Origin: Planctomycetota bacterium
GTDB lineage: Bacteria; Planctomycetota; PUPC01; JACPCR01
Assembly (NCBI GenBank): GCA_016179685.1
Contig: JACPCR010000068.1
Location: forward strand, 20,288-84,287
DNA length: 64,000 nucleotides
Reading direction: 5' to 3'
Shown: positions 18,001 through 26,865 of the stretch, piece after piece
Layout of the letters: the number at the start of each line of letters is the position of its first letter
Position numbering within the stretch: the stretch's first letter is position 1
Position numbers and translations under genes: made by a program
Notes under the pieces: model-generated
Database searches by the model: none
The model's input: the letters and a program-made list of their open reading frames with translations, nothing else
Told to the model about the DNA's origin: nothing

Positions 18001-18573
18001 CGAGTTTGCCCGGAATCCATCGAGCACGGCAAGCCAACCATGCCGATGTACATGGCGGTCCGGCACAAGACCGGTATCCCGGTCCCGGGCCAGCCGACCG
18101 AGATCGGTCTATGGATTCACGGGAACTCCGGCTGGGGCCGCGTCCTCTTCGAGCTGGAGGACGCCTCGGGCCAGCGCTGGAGCAGCATCGGCGCCCCTTC
18201 CACTGATCCTCTACCCCACTGGTTCGAGGAAGTGATGCCCGCCGATTTGAAGACCCGCTACCAGCCGGTCGCCCGCAGCGACTGGAACACCGAAGACGTC
18301 TTCGGCATCAGCCGCATCAACTTCGACGGATGGCGCTACGTCGGATTTCCGATGCCGGGCCACTATCCCGGCGAGGGCTATCCCTGGCCGGGCAACAGCC
18401 AGTGGCGTCATGACAAGGACGGCAGGGTCCGGTATCCCCTGCGGCTGACCCGTTTGATCGTGGAATTGCCGGAAAAAGTCCTGCACGCCACGCGTTTCGA
18501 TCCGCCGCCCGTTTCAGAAATCGCCCTTTCGGACCTCGTGGTGGGAGAAGATGAAACGCCGAAGGTGCGGTGA
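15022..18573 (+). CDS. Large secreted glycoside-hydrolase-like protein, family uncertain
   Basis: An 1183-residue exported protein with GTG start 15022 and a signal peptide (FAALLSVIPFLPSGA). The first ~550 residues look like beta-rich domains. The middle (about 560-880) reads as a TIM-barrel glycosidase: the acid-rich stretches YAGNETGSYG and QCYEACYVNTNPGN could carry catalytic acids, and it is rich in Trp and Tyr (WNIPTIRYGMMNDVSNSYYY). The C-terminal part (about 950-1183) is another beta-domain, perhaps carbohydrate-binding. I do not recognise the exact family. It follows the oxidoreductase cluster by 89 bases and may supply sugars to it. Confidence 0.65.
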   Translation: MILDSLVPKTFAALLSVIPFLPSGAEPAAGGVPVPAGVQFKGTVQEAQGVFSASGNAILLWESARSGDERLQVGIRLSSTSRTVGVRLSPDAAEPVASAAPVCVILSGDPAGCSATVLAYNNYNPQGQNTYRPFNLYYSPFHPDAAEREKLARAFIERKIPIGLWTDRWIPLSVEWRGDTATVWVEGLAAAHRRIDPARKRTVTIELPAGSQWRAPTAGPLERHSLLLPLDLTDVANATAKPRLPAARAIESEGVPFIMAAGGGADLLSLRRAEWITWREDPPFFDEPYDFGPPVLRDPRMPFLRVPKADYVAAHLLARAADAPDTGNRITLRAGAFGAPHGQARTWDFTGRVPRITEKGVAVRQDERSGPGGRWFHVRLPMPESFAQDVVGDLLEIELTKEVRLARRSPDPCRFRERPLGLPSGVEIAAITLEKSPLQMVVASRKPGHVFVAPETPAFSVNLTNISEKRLPFTVRATALHRDGRTHQMLQRGHVEAGETRAVALPLAVPLYGYHDLEVSLSAAGRSPLLRRRTSFAWLPPDTRRHRDRSPFGTWDFGAAHFGNPDSESSAALHVAMGLKWTFLGPKELRKRFGLARGIEPCIHGSPEHFGKTLEENPDQSPVGLIFHENSISYDHIVRVPDLFTDWPPYLFNESEQKQFDGLWQSALAGAQAFRKAFPQCKISFGNGVVSTREAFYRRGLPPESFDYAGNETGSYGRPPEAQPPDYIANNASLWMDRMLLDHYGYKDKPIQQCYEACYVNTNPGNVSLSDQADYYPRHALHALAWNIPTIRYGMMNDVSNSYYYSNWGASGFLHRYPELNPKPSFVTMATLTRVLDGVAFVRAVDVGSPSTYLFEFQRPDGEGPLWAAWTLRGTRPLRLSFAGMTDVKLTDGQGQERPLKGRRGFFELELTPSPLYVSAHAPLAETQMGEPEYTGRPLGKVTRLARLDDLGVWEIERERDPVLEFYGMTTPRRLGRFRFDVARSYRGRNRVLRVCPESIEHGKPTMPMYMAVRHKTGIPVPGQPTEIGLWIHGNSGWGRVLFELEDASGQRWSSIGAPSTDPLPHWFEEVMPADLKTRYQPVARSDWNTEDVFGISRINFDGWRYVGFPMPGHYPGEGYPWPGNSQWRHDKDGRVRYPLRLTRLIVELPEKVLHATRFDPPPVSEIALSDLVVGEDETPKVR

Positions 18574-18992
18574 GAGGCGGCATGACTCAGACCGATCTCG
18601 ACGGGGAATTCCTGCCCGTCCTTGCGCAGGCCGGAAAGGTCCCGCCCGGCCCCCATGAGCCTGGCGAGGGGCTCGCGCAGAAAGTTGGCCCGAAAACCCG
18701 GGTGCGCTGCCCGGAAACGGTGCGGGATGAGGAGCTCCACGGGCTGGCCCAGCAGTTCCTGCCGCGTGTAGCCGAAGAGCTTCTCGACCTGAGCATTGAC
18801 CAGCGTGATGCGGCCCAGCGCGTCCACGAGGAGCGTCGCGTTAGGCGCAGCGTCGATGATGAGCCATGCCTGGGCGAGCTCGCGCTTCAGCGCCGACAGC
18901 TCCGATTCGAGGTCCTGGATTCTCCCCTGCAGATCTGCAGGCTCAGGCTGTGCCTCGCCCGGAGACTTGCCTGTCGGTCGATTCTTGCTCAT
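18408..18992 (-). pseudogene. Truncated PAS-domain sensor gene overlapping the 3' end of the glycosidase gene
   Basis: From ATG 18992 it encodes a coiled coil (LQGRIQDLESELSALKREL) and a good PAS domain (WLIIDAAPNATLLVDALGRI; VEKLFGYTRQELLGQPVE; GLRKDGQEFPVEIGLS). After residue ~133 the sequence stops resembling PAS and simply runs antisense through the end of the 15022-18573 gene to 18408. The signalling output domain (kinase or GGDEF) and the last PAS strands are gone. This looks like a gene cut by a rearrangement near 18590. If expressed, it would give a 194-residue PAS fragment with a junk tail. Confidence 0.65.
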
Positions 18993-19036
18993 GACCCTCT
19001 GGCCTTATACCCGAGATGGGCCGACGGTTCTTGCGG

Positions 19037-20746
19037 TCATGGCGCTTTCCCCCTCTCCCAAGTGTCCGTGCGGAATGGCGACGCCGGCAGACCCTCGCGG
19101 TTCATCAGGTTCGGATCGGCGTCCTGCCGCCAGGCGAAGCGCACGGCCGCGGGCTGCTGGACGGCCTCGGCCCAGACCACGACGCCATTGTTCTCGATTT
19201 CCGCCTGAGCCGGTCCGAACTGCCGGTCCCCACCGGCCACGGTGAAGTGAGTCAGGGGCTTTCCGTCTCGCGCGGCGAGTCCGCCCCCCGTATGGTCGAA
19301 CTCGATGCGGATACGGTTTCCCTCCACCTTCATGGAGCGGTAGAGGGGGCCCGAATGGACGAGGTCCTTGCGCCCGTAAGCATCAGCCAGGGCCCAGAGG
19401 GAGAGCCGCCGGCCGACTTCCTGTTTGTTGGTGGGATGAATATTGCCCACGTTGCCGATGTCCGTCGTCACGGCCATCCCCGTGTTGGGAACGGAAAGAG
19501 TGGCCGCCTGGGCTTCCCAAATCTCCGCCAGGGCCTCGGGATGTCCGCCGTAGCGGAAAGGCGCGAGCTGGACGTAGTAGAAGGGGAAATCGCCCTGTCC
19601 CCACACCTGCCGCCAGCCGACGATCAGGGCTTTCATGCGCTCGTGATACAGCATGCCCTCGCCGCAGTTGGCCTCCCCCTGATACCAGAGCGCGCCGCGC
19701 AGACCGAAGGGGACCAGCGGGTGGACCATGCCATTGTAGAGCGCCATCGGCGTGCCCGGGCTGTTCCGCGGGTCGGCTGGGACGGCAGGCCATCCCCGTG
19801 GCCAGCCGCCCTCGACGGCCGGCGGGGATTTCCCAGCCTGGCGGGCATCACGGGCCTTGGGCAGCCAGGCCTGAAGTCGGCGGGCGTTGGGCGCTTGAGG
19901 GTCCTCCGGCGCCGGCACGCCCGCATCCTCCTCGCCCGCGGGCTTCTCCTCCGTGGCGTCCGCTTCTTCCTCCTTTGCCGCTGGACGCGGCATGTGCTCC
20001 GCGATCTTCTTCTCGATCTGGACGAAGAAGGCGTCCAGCGTACGCTGGTAGGCCTCCGTGGCGTCCGGCCGCTTCTCGAGGTAAGGGGCGAACGCGGGAA
20101 CGCTGGCGAAACCCGCCGGAGGCGTCCAGGGCTCGATTCGCGTCCCGCCCCAGGAGCTGTTGATCAGGCCGATCGGGACATCCATGGCCTGGTGAATTTC
20201 GCGGCCGAAGAAATAGGCGACCCCTGAAAAGGAGGCAACGGTCTTCGGGCTGCAGACCTTCCATTCTGCCTGGACGTCCTCGGCGCGCTGGTCCCTGGGG
20301 ACCTTGGGGACGTGGAATAGGCGGATACGGGGGAAGTCGGCCTTTGGGATTTCCTCCTTGGCTCGGTCGGACGCTGCGACGGACCATTCCATATTGGACT
20401 GGCCGGAGGCGAGCCAGACCTCGCCGACGAGCACGTCCTCGAGGGTCAGAGTGTTCTTGCCCCGAATAATCAAAGCATGGGGGCCGCCAGCCTTCAGGGG
20501 CGCGAGCCGAACGAGCCAGCGGCCGTCCTCGCCCGCGGTGGCCTGCACGGACTGGTCGCCGAGGGTGACGGTGACGGCCTCGCCCGGGCCTGCCCAGCCC
20601 CACAGGGGGACGGGCATGCCCTGCTGAAGCACCATGTGGCTGCCGAGAATCGCCGGTAGTCTGACGTCCGCCCGGGCCTGGCCGGGCCAGTGTTCGAGCA
20701 ATAAGTATCCAAGAGAGAGAAAGATAGCCATGGAGGATCGGTTCAT
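19037..20746 (-). CDS. Sialate O-acetylesterase-like SGNH hydrolase
   Basis: A 569-residue exported esterase of the SASA family. An N-terminal hydrophobic segment (MAIFLSLGYLLL) leads to a jelly-roll-like domain, then the SGNH block with catalytic S117 in ASGQSNMEW, the FGLRGALWYQGEAN motif, and the downstream DIGNVGNIHPTNK block with the His of the triad. These enzymes remove acetyl groups from sialic acids or other acetylated glycans. An unusual Pro/Glu/Ala-rich insertion (about residues 238-300) interrupts the hydrolase domain. ATG 20746 has AAAGGA upstream. It diverges from the NTT-like carrier. Confidence 0.9.
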   Translation of the reverse strand: MNRSSMAIFLSLGYLLLEHWPGQARADVRLPAILGSHMVLQQGMPVPLWGWAGPGEAVTVTLGDQSVQATAGEDGRWLVRLAPLKAGGPHALIIRGKNTLTLEDVLVGEVWLASGQSNMEWSVAASDRAKEEIPKADFPRIRLFHVPKVPRDQRAEDVQAEWKVCSPKTVASFSGVAYFFGREIHQAMDVPIGLINSSWGGTRIEPWTPPAGFASVPAFAPYLEKRPDATEAYQRTLDAFFVQIEKKIAEHMPRPAAKEEEADATEEKPAGEEDAGVPAPEDPQAPNARRLQAWLPKARDARQAGKSPPAVEGGWPRGWPAVPADPRNSPGTPMALYNGMVHPLVPFGLRGALWYQGEANCGEGMLYHERMKALIVGWRQVWGQGDFPFYYVQLAPFRYGGHPEALAEIWEAQAATLSVPNTGMAVTTDIGNVGNIHPTNKQEVGRRLSLWALADAYGRKDLVHSGPLYRSMKVEGNRIRIEFDHTGGGLAARDGKPLTHFTVAGGDRQFGPAQAEIENNGVVVWAEAVQQPAAVRFAWRQDADPNLMNREGLPASPFRTDTWERGKAP

Positions 20747-20827
20747 GTGGAGTCCTTTCTTCTGTTACAGTTTCTCGCTTTCACCAGGGGGGCGCAAGTC
20801 GGCCCTTCGGAATAGAGAAGTCCTTGA

Positions 20828-22090
20828 ATGAAATTGCAGGCTTCGCATTATTGGGCCGCAGGCTCGGTGGCCTTCTCGGCCGCGTTTCTCCTGTGCGGCT
20901 ACGAGTTCATCCGCAGCTCCTCGAATACCCTCTACAAGGCGGCCTACGGCAAGGAGAAGCTCCCGGTCGTCATGGCCCTGATGCCGCTGGGCGTCCTCGC
21001 TGTACTTGCCATCTATGGCCGCGTCCTCTCGTGGCTGGGGGCTCGGCGCACCTTGTTCTGGTCCACCCTGGCCTGTGGAGCGGTCCTCGCGGGCTGCACC
21101 ACGCTGGTCCGAGGCGGATGGACGGTCTTCACGGGTGCGCTGTACATTTTCCGCGAGGCCTACGTGGTGCTGCTGATCGAGCAGTACTGGTCGTTTCTCA
21201 ACAGCTCGCTGGGAGAAAAGGAGGCCCGGAAGCTCAACGGACCCGTCACAGGCATCGCCTCGGTCGGCGGCATCCTCGGCGGGCTGCTCGTCCAGGCCCT
21301 GGCCGAGCGCCTGGGCACGTCCGCCATGCCGTTTTTCGCCGCGGTGTCTTTGCTGCCCGCCGCATTCCTTTCCGACCTCGGCTACGCCCGCGCGGGCGAG
21401 CCGCGCCCCTCCTCCGAGGAGGCCGGGGGCGCTCGGGGCCACCTCGGCCTCAAGTCCCTGAGGGCCTCACCGGTCCTCGGGCTGCTCCTGACCGTCATCG
21501 TGTCCACTCAAGTGGTCTCGACGTGCCTCGACTTGCGCTTCCAGGGGATGCTCCAGGACCGGATACCCGAGGCGGACCGGCAGACGGCCTTTTCCGGGGG
21601 GTTCTATGCAGCGCTCAACGCCGCAGCCGCCTTCCTCCAGTTCGTCGCCGCGCCGCTGGTCCTTTCCACGGTCCCCCTCTGGACCGTTCTCGTCGGCATT
21701 CCCCTGATCCATCTGGCCGCGTGCGCGGCCCTCGCCATCTCGCCCTCGCTGGCCACCGCAGGCGCAGCCTATCTCCTCTTCAAATGCCTCGATTACTCCC
21801 TCTTCCGCGCCGCCAAGGAGATTCTCTACATCCCGCTCCCGTTTGACGCCCGATACCGGGCCAAGGAATTCATCGATGTCTTCGGCTACCGGTTCTCGAA
21901 AGGCGGCTCCTCCCTGGCGTTCGTGTTGCTCCAGAAGGCCGGGGTGGCTCTGGATTCGCTGTACGCTCTGGTCGCCCTCGGGGCCTCGGCGGCTTGGCTC
22001 GGCCTGGCCGTGCCCCTCGTTTCGCGGTGCAGAAGCGCTCCCGCACTTCCGGACTCGAGTAGCAGTCGTCTACATGGGTCGAAACCGTGA
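20828..22090 (+). CDS. NTT/ATP-ADP-carrier-like MFS membrane protein
   Basis: A 420-residue polytopic membrane protein of about 12 segments. Signatures of the bacterial/plastid nucleotide transporter (Tlc/NTT) superfamily are present: EFIRSSSNTLYKAAYGKEKLP after the first helix, EQYWSFLNSSLG and GPVTGIASVGGILGG mid-protein, and FRAAKEILYIPLPFDARYR near the end. Members of this wider group in free-living bacteria are mostly uncharacterised, so ATP/ADP exchange is not assured. The last ~15 residues (Ser-rich, ending in SKP) are encoded by repeat D1, suggesting that the original stop was lost or replaced. Confidence 0.75.
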   Translation: MKLQASHYWAAGSVAFSAAFLLCGYEFIRSSSNTLYKAAYGKEKLPVVMALMPLGVLAVLAIYGRVLSWLGARRTLFWSTLACGAVLAGCTTLVRGGWTVFTGALYIFREAYVVLLIEQYWSFLNSSLGEKEARKLNGPVTGIASVGGILGGLLVQALAERLGTSAMPFFAAVSLLPAAFLSDLGYARAGEPRPSSEEAGGARGHLGLKSLRASPVLGLLLTVIVSTQVVSTCLDLRFQGMLQDRIPEADRQTAFSGGFYAALNAAAAFLQFVAAPLVLSTVPLWTVLVGIPLIHLAACAALAISPSLATAGAAYLLFKCLDYSLFRAAKEILYIPLPFDARYRAKEFIDVFGYRFSKGGSSLAFVLLQKAGVALDSLYALVALGASAAWLGLAVPLVSRCRSAPALPDSSSSRLHGSKP

Positions 22091-22140
22091 CCCATGAGGC
22101 CGCAGGGCGTATTTCGAACACGTCGTGTGAGAAATGCGGG
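22069..22140 (+). repeat. Dispersed repeat family D, copy D1
   Basis: Contains ATGGGTC/GACCCAT around GAAACCGT, then a second hairpin whose arms are CGTATTTC and GAAATGCG, followed by GGGTTA. It matches 62465-62545 in the second half and position 15-38 in the first half. It supplies the stop codon of the NTT-like gene. The remaining bases to 22334 hold no recognisable gene. Confidence 0.7.
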
Positions 22141-22334
22141 TTAGAGCCGCGGCAGCCGGGGCGCGTCACCGCTCCGGAATGGCCCGCGTCCAACGCGTCC
22201 TCTCTGGCGCAGCCGAAGTGCGTGAGCGCTTCGGAGCGGACCTGAGACCGAGGCGCGGAGGGCTTCCTGGGCGGCTGAGGCGTTTCCCGTGCGGGCACGG
22301 CGGACCGGAGTGCGGCGGCGTCAGGGGCGGCGCG

Positions 22335-24137
22335 TTATGCGGACCCCGCCGCGGCCGGGCCGATCGCCCCATCCGAATCTTTCTTCTTGCCCTGGCCCTC
22401 GGGGTGCCCTCGACCGGCTGCGGCGTGCACGCTGTCGGCCGGAAACTTCCGGCCGTACCGCCCGTAGAAAGACGCTGCCACGATCAGCGTCTCCACGACG
22501 AGGTAGCCGATGGCGAACTGGATGCCGCCGTCGCCGAACCCGTAGCTGTGCAGTCCCGCGCCGAGCACGAAATTCACGCCGTAATAGCACATGCCGACCA
22601 GGCTCCAGGCGATCACGCTGCCGACGGCCGTGCCAAAGGGGCCCCAGAAGCCCGCCATTCGCCCGTGCAAGAGGATGCCGTATCCCAGGATGCAGATGAG
22701 AGCCCACGTCTCCTTCGGGTCCCAGCCCCAGTAGCGGCCCCAGGCCTCGCCCGCCCACCACGCGCCCAGGATCGTCCCCGCCGTGATCAGCAGAAACCCG
22801 AGCTGCAAGCTTCGGTAGAGAAACAGCGTCATCTGGGCCAGCAACTCCTTGCGATGCGGGGCGAAAAAGTAGATGCCCAGGTTGATGTGCCCCACGCCCA
22901 TGGCCAGCGTCAGGGCAGCATAGGCCGACATCACCGTCAGCACGTGCACCGTGAGCCAGTAGTTCGTCCGCAGGACCGGCACGAGCGGGTCCATCCCGCG
23001 GTCCAGGGGAAGCTGGTCGGCCAGGATGAGCAACATCACCGACAGGGCCGATGCGGCGATGCCGAAGATGCGCGATCGGTAGACCAGCTCGAAGACGATG
23101 GAAAACACGGTCAGCATGAACCCCATGAAGACCATGGACTCGTACATGTTGGAGACCGGCGGCCGCTGAGTGATGTAAATCCGGAGGGCGAACCCGCAGA
23201 CCTGGACCAGGACGCCGACGCCCAAGACGGCCTGGCAGGCGGCGTAGAAGGGTCCTGAACGCCAATGGAGAGAAATGAGAAACATGACCAGGCCCAGGAA
23301 GTAGAAGCCTGCCGAGAAGCGGAACGCATGCAGCCGGTTGTAATCCGTCTCCCAGTCCGCCTGGCTGAGCGCCCGGCTCGTCTCTTCCTTGTGGACGCGT
23401 TCGAAGAGCGCATTCAGCGAGGCGAGCAGCTTGCTGGCTTCTTGATTGAACTCGACGCCGCGGCGCTCCCGGAACGCCGTGCCCACGGCCACCCACTGGT
23501 CCAGGACGCCCGAACGAGCCGCTTCCGCCGCTTCCGGCACCCTTTGCGACACCGCAGGCATCGGCAACCACCGGCCGTTCCGGTCCGACGGGTGCGGTAT
23601 CACCGCCAGGGCGTAGCCCTCGAAAAGGCCGTGCACCAGCTCCACCTTGCCCGCCACGTCCATCACTTCCCGTTCCATCCGGTCCAATTTCGCATCTTCG
23701 CCCTCCCGCATGCTCTTCGCATGAACCTTCCTCTGGAGCTTCTCCAGGGACTCGCTGCCAGCCAGGTCGCCAAAGCTGAAGTAAACCTCGTCCGGGTCCA
23801 GACCGATGCGTTCCTTGAACGGCCGATAGTTGACGCGGATGAAGCGCGCCTCCTGCCATTTTTCCGATTCGAACGTCCAGGAGAGGAAGACCGCTCGGGC
23901 GTCGCCCCCGGGCAGATTCCCGCCTGAAGGCGACGCGCTGGCCCGGAATTTCTCACGGCCCGTGACCTTGGAGACGACCTCCCGGGCATAGGTGTCCAGC
24001 GGCTTTACGCGGCCCTTGTGCTGCACGAGGACTTTCCCGATCTCGGTGAAGTCGAAGCCCGGAAGGCCCGCTTCGCCCGCGTCAGCGCAACCCCAGGCGA
24101 TCAGGATGCCCAGAAGAAGGTGTCCCTGTTTCGTCAT
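22335..24137 (-). CDS. ccsA: Cytochrome c biogenesis protein CcsA-like (haem-handling, system II)
   Basis: A 600-residue membrane protein. The haem-binding tryptophan-rich motif WGRYWGWDPKETWAL (about residues 465-480) defines the CcmC/CcmF/CcsA haem-handling family. N-terminal to the membrane bundle is a large periplasmic-type domain (about residues 25-270), then at least eight transmembrane segments. With ResB it forms the CcsBA synthetase that exports haem and attaches it to CXXCH apocytochromes. It follows resB by 40 bases on the same strand, so they form an operon. ATG 24137 has GAGG upstream. The C-terminal ~30 residues are a charged tail. Confidence 0.9.
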   Translation of the reverse strand: MTKQGHLLLGILIAWGCADAGEAGLPGFDFTEIGKVLVQHKGRVKPLDTYAREVVSKVTGREKFRASASPSGGNLPGGDARAVFLSWTFESEKWQEARFIRVNYRPFKERIGLDPDEVYFSFGDLAGSESLEKLQRKVHAKSMREGEDAKLDRMEREVMDVAGKVELVHGLFEGYALAVIPHPSDRNGRWLPMPAVSQRVPEAAEAARSGVLDQWVAVGTAFRERRGVEFNQEASKLLASLNALFERVHKEETSRALSQADWETDYNRLHAFRFSAGFYFLGLVMFLISLHWRSGPFYAACQAVLGVGVLVQVCGFALRIYITQRPPVSNMYESMVFMGFMLTVFSIVFELVYRSRIFGIAASALSVMLLILADQLPLDRGMDPLVPVLRTNYWLTVHVLTVMSAYAALTLAMGVGHINLGIYFFAPHRKELLAQMTLFLYRSLQLGFLLITAGTILGAWWAGEAWGRYWGWDPKETWALICILGYGILLHGRMAGFWGPFGTAVGSVIAWSLVGMCYYGVNFVLGAGLHSYGFGDGGIQFAIGYLVVETLIVAASFYGRYGRKFPADSVHAAAGRGHPEGQGKKKDSDGAIGPAAAGSA

Positions 24138-24177
24138 ATCTACCTCGGAATTTCGACCTGTTCCATGCCGACTTTTT

Positions 24178-26865
24178 CTACTTTCTACTTTTTACTTTCT
24201 TCTTGCCCGTGGGAGCTTGCCACGGCTTGATGTAGAACATCGTCACGATGCCGCACACGACGAGCGAAAAACCAGCATAAACCACCTTCAGCCCAGGGTC
24301 ATAGGATACCGTGAAGACGGAGACCTCCGGCTGGCCGGGCTGCTTCACGTAGCTGGACTGGTAGAAGAGTAGATTCTGGAACTCGTGGGGATGGTTCATG
24401 TTGATCATCACCTGCTGGATCAGGCCGGCCTTCCGGTCCGTGAAGTCCACGTCGCTCTCAAAGGAAGCGATCCCCTCGCCGCCCGGGTTCGGCACGTCTC
24501 GAAAATCGAACAGCTTCACGTCGAAGTCCAGTTCCCGGGTGTCGGCGAACAGCGATACGTGCACCGTCTCTCCGCCGAGCTGCAGCGCGGTCCCGTGCCG
24601 GACGCCCCACCAGACCCACCCCTCCGCCTCCTCGCCGCCCTTGCGGGCCCTGACATGGACGGCGGGCATCGAATGCTCCCCGCCGCCGAAGTCTGAGGCC
24701 TCGACCACCTCCTGCCGGACCCGGCCCCTTTCTATGTACTCCTCGACGGTGAAGCCCGCGCCAGGCATCCAGGGCAAAACCACCTGGCGTCTCAACTCCA
24801 CCGGACCGGACTGCACCGGATGACGCCGGGAACGGACCACGTAATGAAGCGAGCGGTCCGGCGACAGCACGAGCGTCAGGCTGTTTCCCGTTTCGCTTTC
24901 CGGGCGCTGTTCCACCCGGTACTCGAGGAAGGTGATGCCCGTGGACGCGCTCGAGCCCGCGGGAAACGTGTCCTTGCTCCGGGCAGAATCGGAGCTGAAG
25001 GCCACGTACTCGCGGTTGCCAGCGACGCCCTCGACCCGGACACGGACCGCGGACGGATAAGCCGCCGCCCCGCCGGGTCCGTGCGGCCCGTGCCCATGCG
25101 GAGACTCCGCGTCATCCGCTCCTTCGCCCGGACCTGGCTCGACCCCGTCGGCAGGAGCGCCCGCTTCCACCAGCCTCACCCGGTTCATCGCCTTCGGCAG
25201 ATAGCGTTCCACGACCAGTTCCATGTCCATCCAGTTCGTCTTGACGGGCTTGCCGATCTCCATCGGGCCACGGACTCGGCCCGCCTTCTTGGAGAAGCCG
25301 GAATAGGCGAGCTGTTCGCCCGGCCCGCTGATCAGGACCAGGTGTCCGAGCCTGCCCCCTCCATCCGCCACCGGCACCAGGAGCTGCGCGCTCTCCACAT
25401 AGGGCACGCCCTTCTCCACACGCTGGACACGATCGAAGGTGGGGAAATGTGCGAAGACCGAATGGACCTCCTCCCCACGGGGCCCGTGAAGACGGAACAG
25501 GAGCGCCGGGTTCGCCATCTCGTCACTCGCATTCTCGAGCTCCTGCTTCTGAGAGTTGACGACGGCATGCGGATAGAAATCCTCCAACTCCAGCCTCAGA
25601 TCGATGCCTGGAATCGGGACGGGGTCCCCGGCCTTCGCCAGCTCGTCCACGGAAAAGGACGCCCGCTGTCCGCCTGGAAAAGCCAGGCGGAGCTGGCCCT
25701 TCGGGTAACGCTTCAGGAACGCCTCGGGCTCGAGCCAGGCCGAGCGTTCCTCTTGCGTCTCGGCGAGGCGCAACTCGATGCCGGCCACCCCGCCGAAGTC
25801 CACCTGGCGGCGCTGCGGCAGCCGGTAGAAGAGCCACTCCTCCCACCGGCTTCCTTTCTCAGAGGGGGAATAGAGGGCGAAGCGCACCGCCGGATTGAAC
25901 TCCGGGCCGTCCTCCTCCACCCGGTCCTCCGCCGCGGCGCGCTCGTAGTATTCCACGATCGTCAGGGTCGAACCACTCCCGTCCAGCGGGACCGGCTGGT
26001 TCAGCTTCTCCGAGACGGGTATTTTGAGGTGTTCGCCATTGGCCAGCGCCAGGTGCAGGTGTCCCCGAGGCGTCGGCTTCCCCGCTTCGGGGGCGATCAT
26101 CGCCTGCAGCTCCTCCTCGTTTTGCGCCTCGACAAAGGCGAACTGGGCGGGCCCGAAATTGATCCGGTCCTTCCTCGGGTCCCGGAGGAGAAGCCAGGGC
26201 TCGGCCGAGGCCATGGGCGACTGGAAGTGGACCTTCACGGCCGGGAAAAACTCGATGCCGCCGGGCTCGACGACGTCCTGAACCTGAGCGGCGGAATAGT
26301 ACTGGTCCGCCATCACCTCGTAAGACCCGCAGGCAAAACGCTGGGGCCGGTCCGGGCCCGGCGGGTCATAGCGGAACTCGACGGGGAACGCTCGGGAAGC
26401 CGATTCATCCGGCGTCTCGATCCCGAACAAGATTTTTTTCAGGCGGACGGTGCGGCCTTGCTCGCCTTCCTCGAGCGCGAGCTGGCCTTCCCAGCCCGCG
26501 TATCGGCTGATGGCCGACCCGGTGATCACGGTAATCAATCCGAGGTGCGTGATGAGGAAGCCCGTGTGCCGGCGCTGCCATGGCCAGCGGCTCAACGCGG
26601 CCGCAATGACGTTGACGCCGAGCAGCACGAGGAGCGCCTCGAACCAGGTCCGGCGGTAGACCATGTAATGGGCGTAATCTGCATCCGCTTTTGCCTCGTA
26701 AATCGTTGCGACAGCAACCGTTACGAGAATCACCGCCAGCAGCGTGATCGCCAGCCAGAAGGAAGAAAGAAGCCAGAAAAGGTGGCCGGGAAAGCCCCGC
26801 GGCCGGCCGCCCGGCCGGGGGAATAGCTCGTGGAAGCGCTGGGCGGGCGAGGGTTGGTCAGGCAC
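24178..26865 (-). CDS. resB: ResB-family cytochrome c biogenesis protein
   Basis: An 895-residue ResB homologue, much larger than the usual 400-600. Two or three N-terminal membrane segments (WLAITLLAVILVTVAVATIYEA; FEALLVLLGVNVIAAAL; LITHLGLITVITGS) are followed by a very long periplasmic region and a final segment (VVYAGFSLVVCGIVTMFYI) near the C-terminus. It is the structural partner of CcsA. A His-rich patch (ESPHGHGPHGPGG, about 592-604) in the periplasmic part is unusual and might bind metal or haem. The start is GTG 26865. It lies upstream of ccsA in the same operon. Confidence 0.88.
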   Translation of the reverse strand: MPDQPSPAQRFHELFPRPGGRPRGFPGHLFWLLSSFWLAITLLAVILVTVAVATIYEAKADADYAHYMVYRRTWFEALLVLLGVNVIAAALSRWPWQRRHTGFLITHLGLITVITGSAISRYAGWEGQLALEEGEQGRTVRLKKILFGIETPDESASRAFPVEFRYDPPGPDRPQRFACGSYEVMADQYYSAAQVQDVVEPGGIEFFPAVKVHFQSPMASAEPWLLLRDPRKDRINFGPAQFAFVEAQNEEELQAMIAPEAGKPTPRGHLHLALANGEHLKIPVSEKLNQPVPLDGSGSTLTIVEYYERAAAEDRVEEDGPEFNPAVRFALYSPSEKGSRWEEWLFYRLPQRRQVDFGGVAGIELRLAETQEERSAWLEPEAFLKRYPKGQLRLAFPGGQRASFSVDELAKAGDPVPIPGIDLRLELEDFYPHAVVNSQKQELENASDEMANPALLFRLHGPRGEEVHSVFAHFPTFDRVQRVEKGVPYVESAQLLVPVADGGGRLGHLVLISGPGEQLAYSGFSKKAGRVRGPMEIGKPVKTNWMDMELVVERYLPKAMNRVRLVEAGAPADGVEPGPGEGADDAESPHGHGPHGPGGAAAYPSAVRVRVEGVAGNREYVAFSSDSARSKDTFPAGSSASTGITFLEYRVEQRPESETGNSLTLVLSPDRSLHYVVRSRRHPVQSGPVELRRQVVLPWMPGAGFTVEEYIERGRVRQEVVEASDFGGGEHSMPAVHVRARKGGEEAEGWVWWGVRHGTALQLGGETVHVSLFADTRELDFDVKLFDFRDVPNPGGEGIASFESDVDFTDRKAGLIQQVMINMNHPHEFQNLLFYQSSYVKQPGQPEVSVFTVSYDPGLKVVYAGFSLVVCGIVTMFYIKPWQAPTGKKKVKSRK

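Noticed and set aside
15535..18066. An 843-residue open frame on the minus strand
   Set aside because: Antisense to the secreted glycosidase-like gene, low-complexity composition, no start signal.
24820..26826. A 668-residue open frame on the plus strand
   Set aside because: Antisense shadow of resB, which has clear ResB features.
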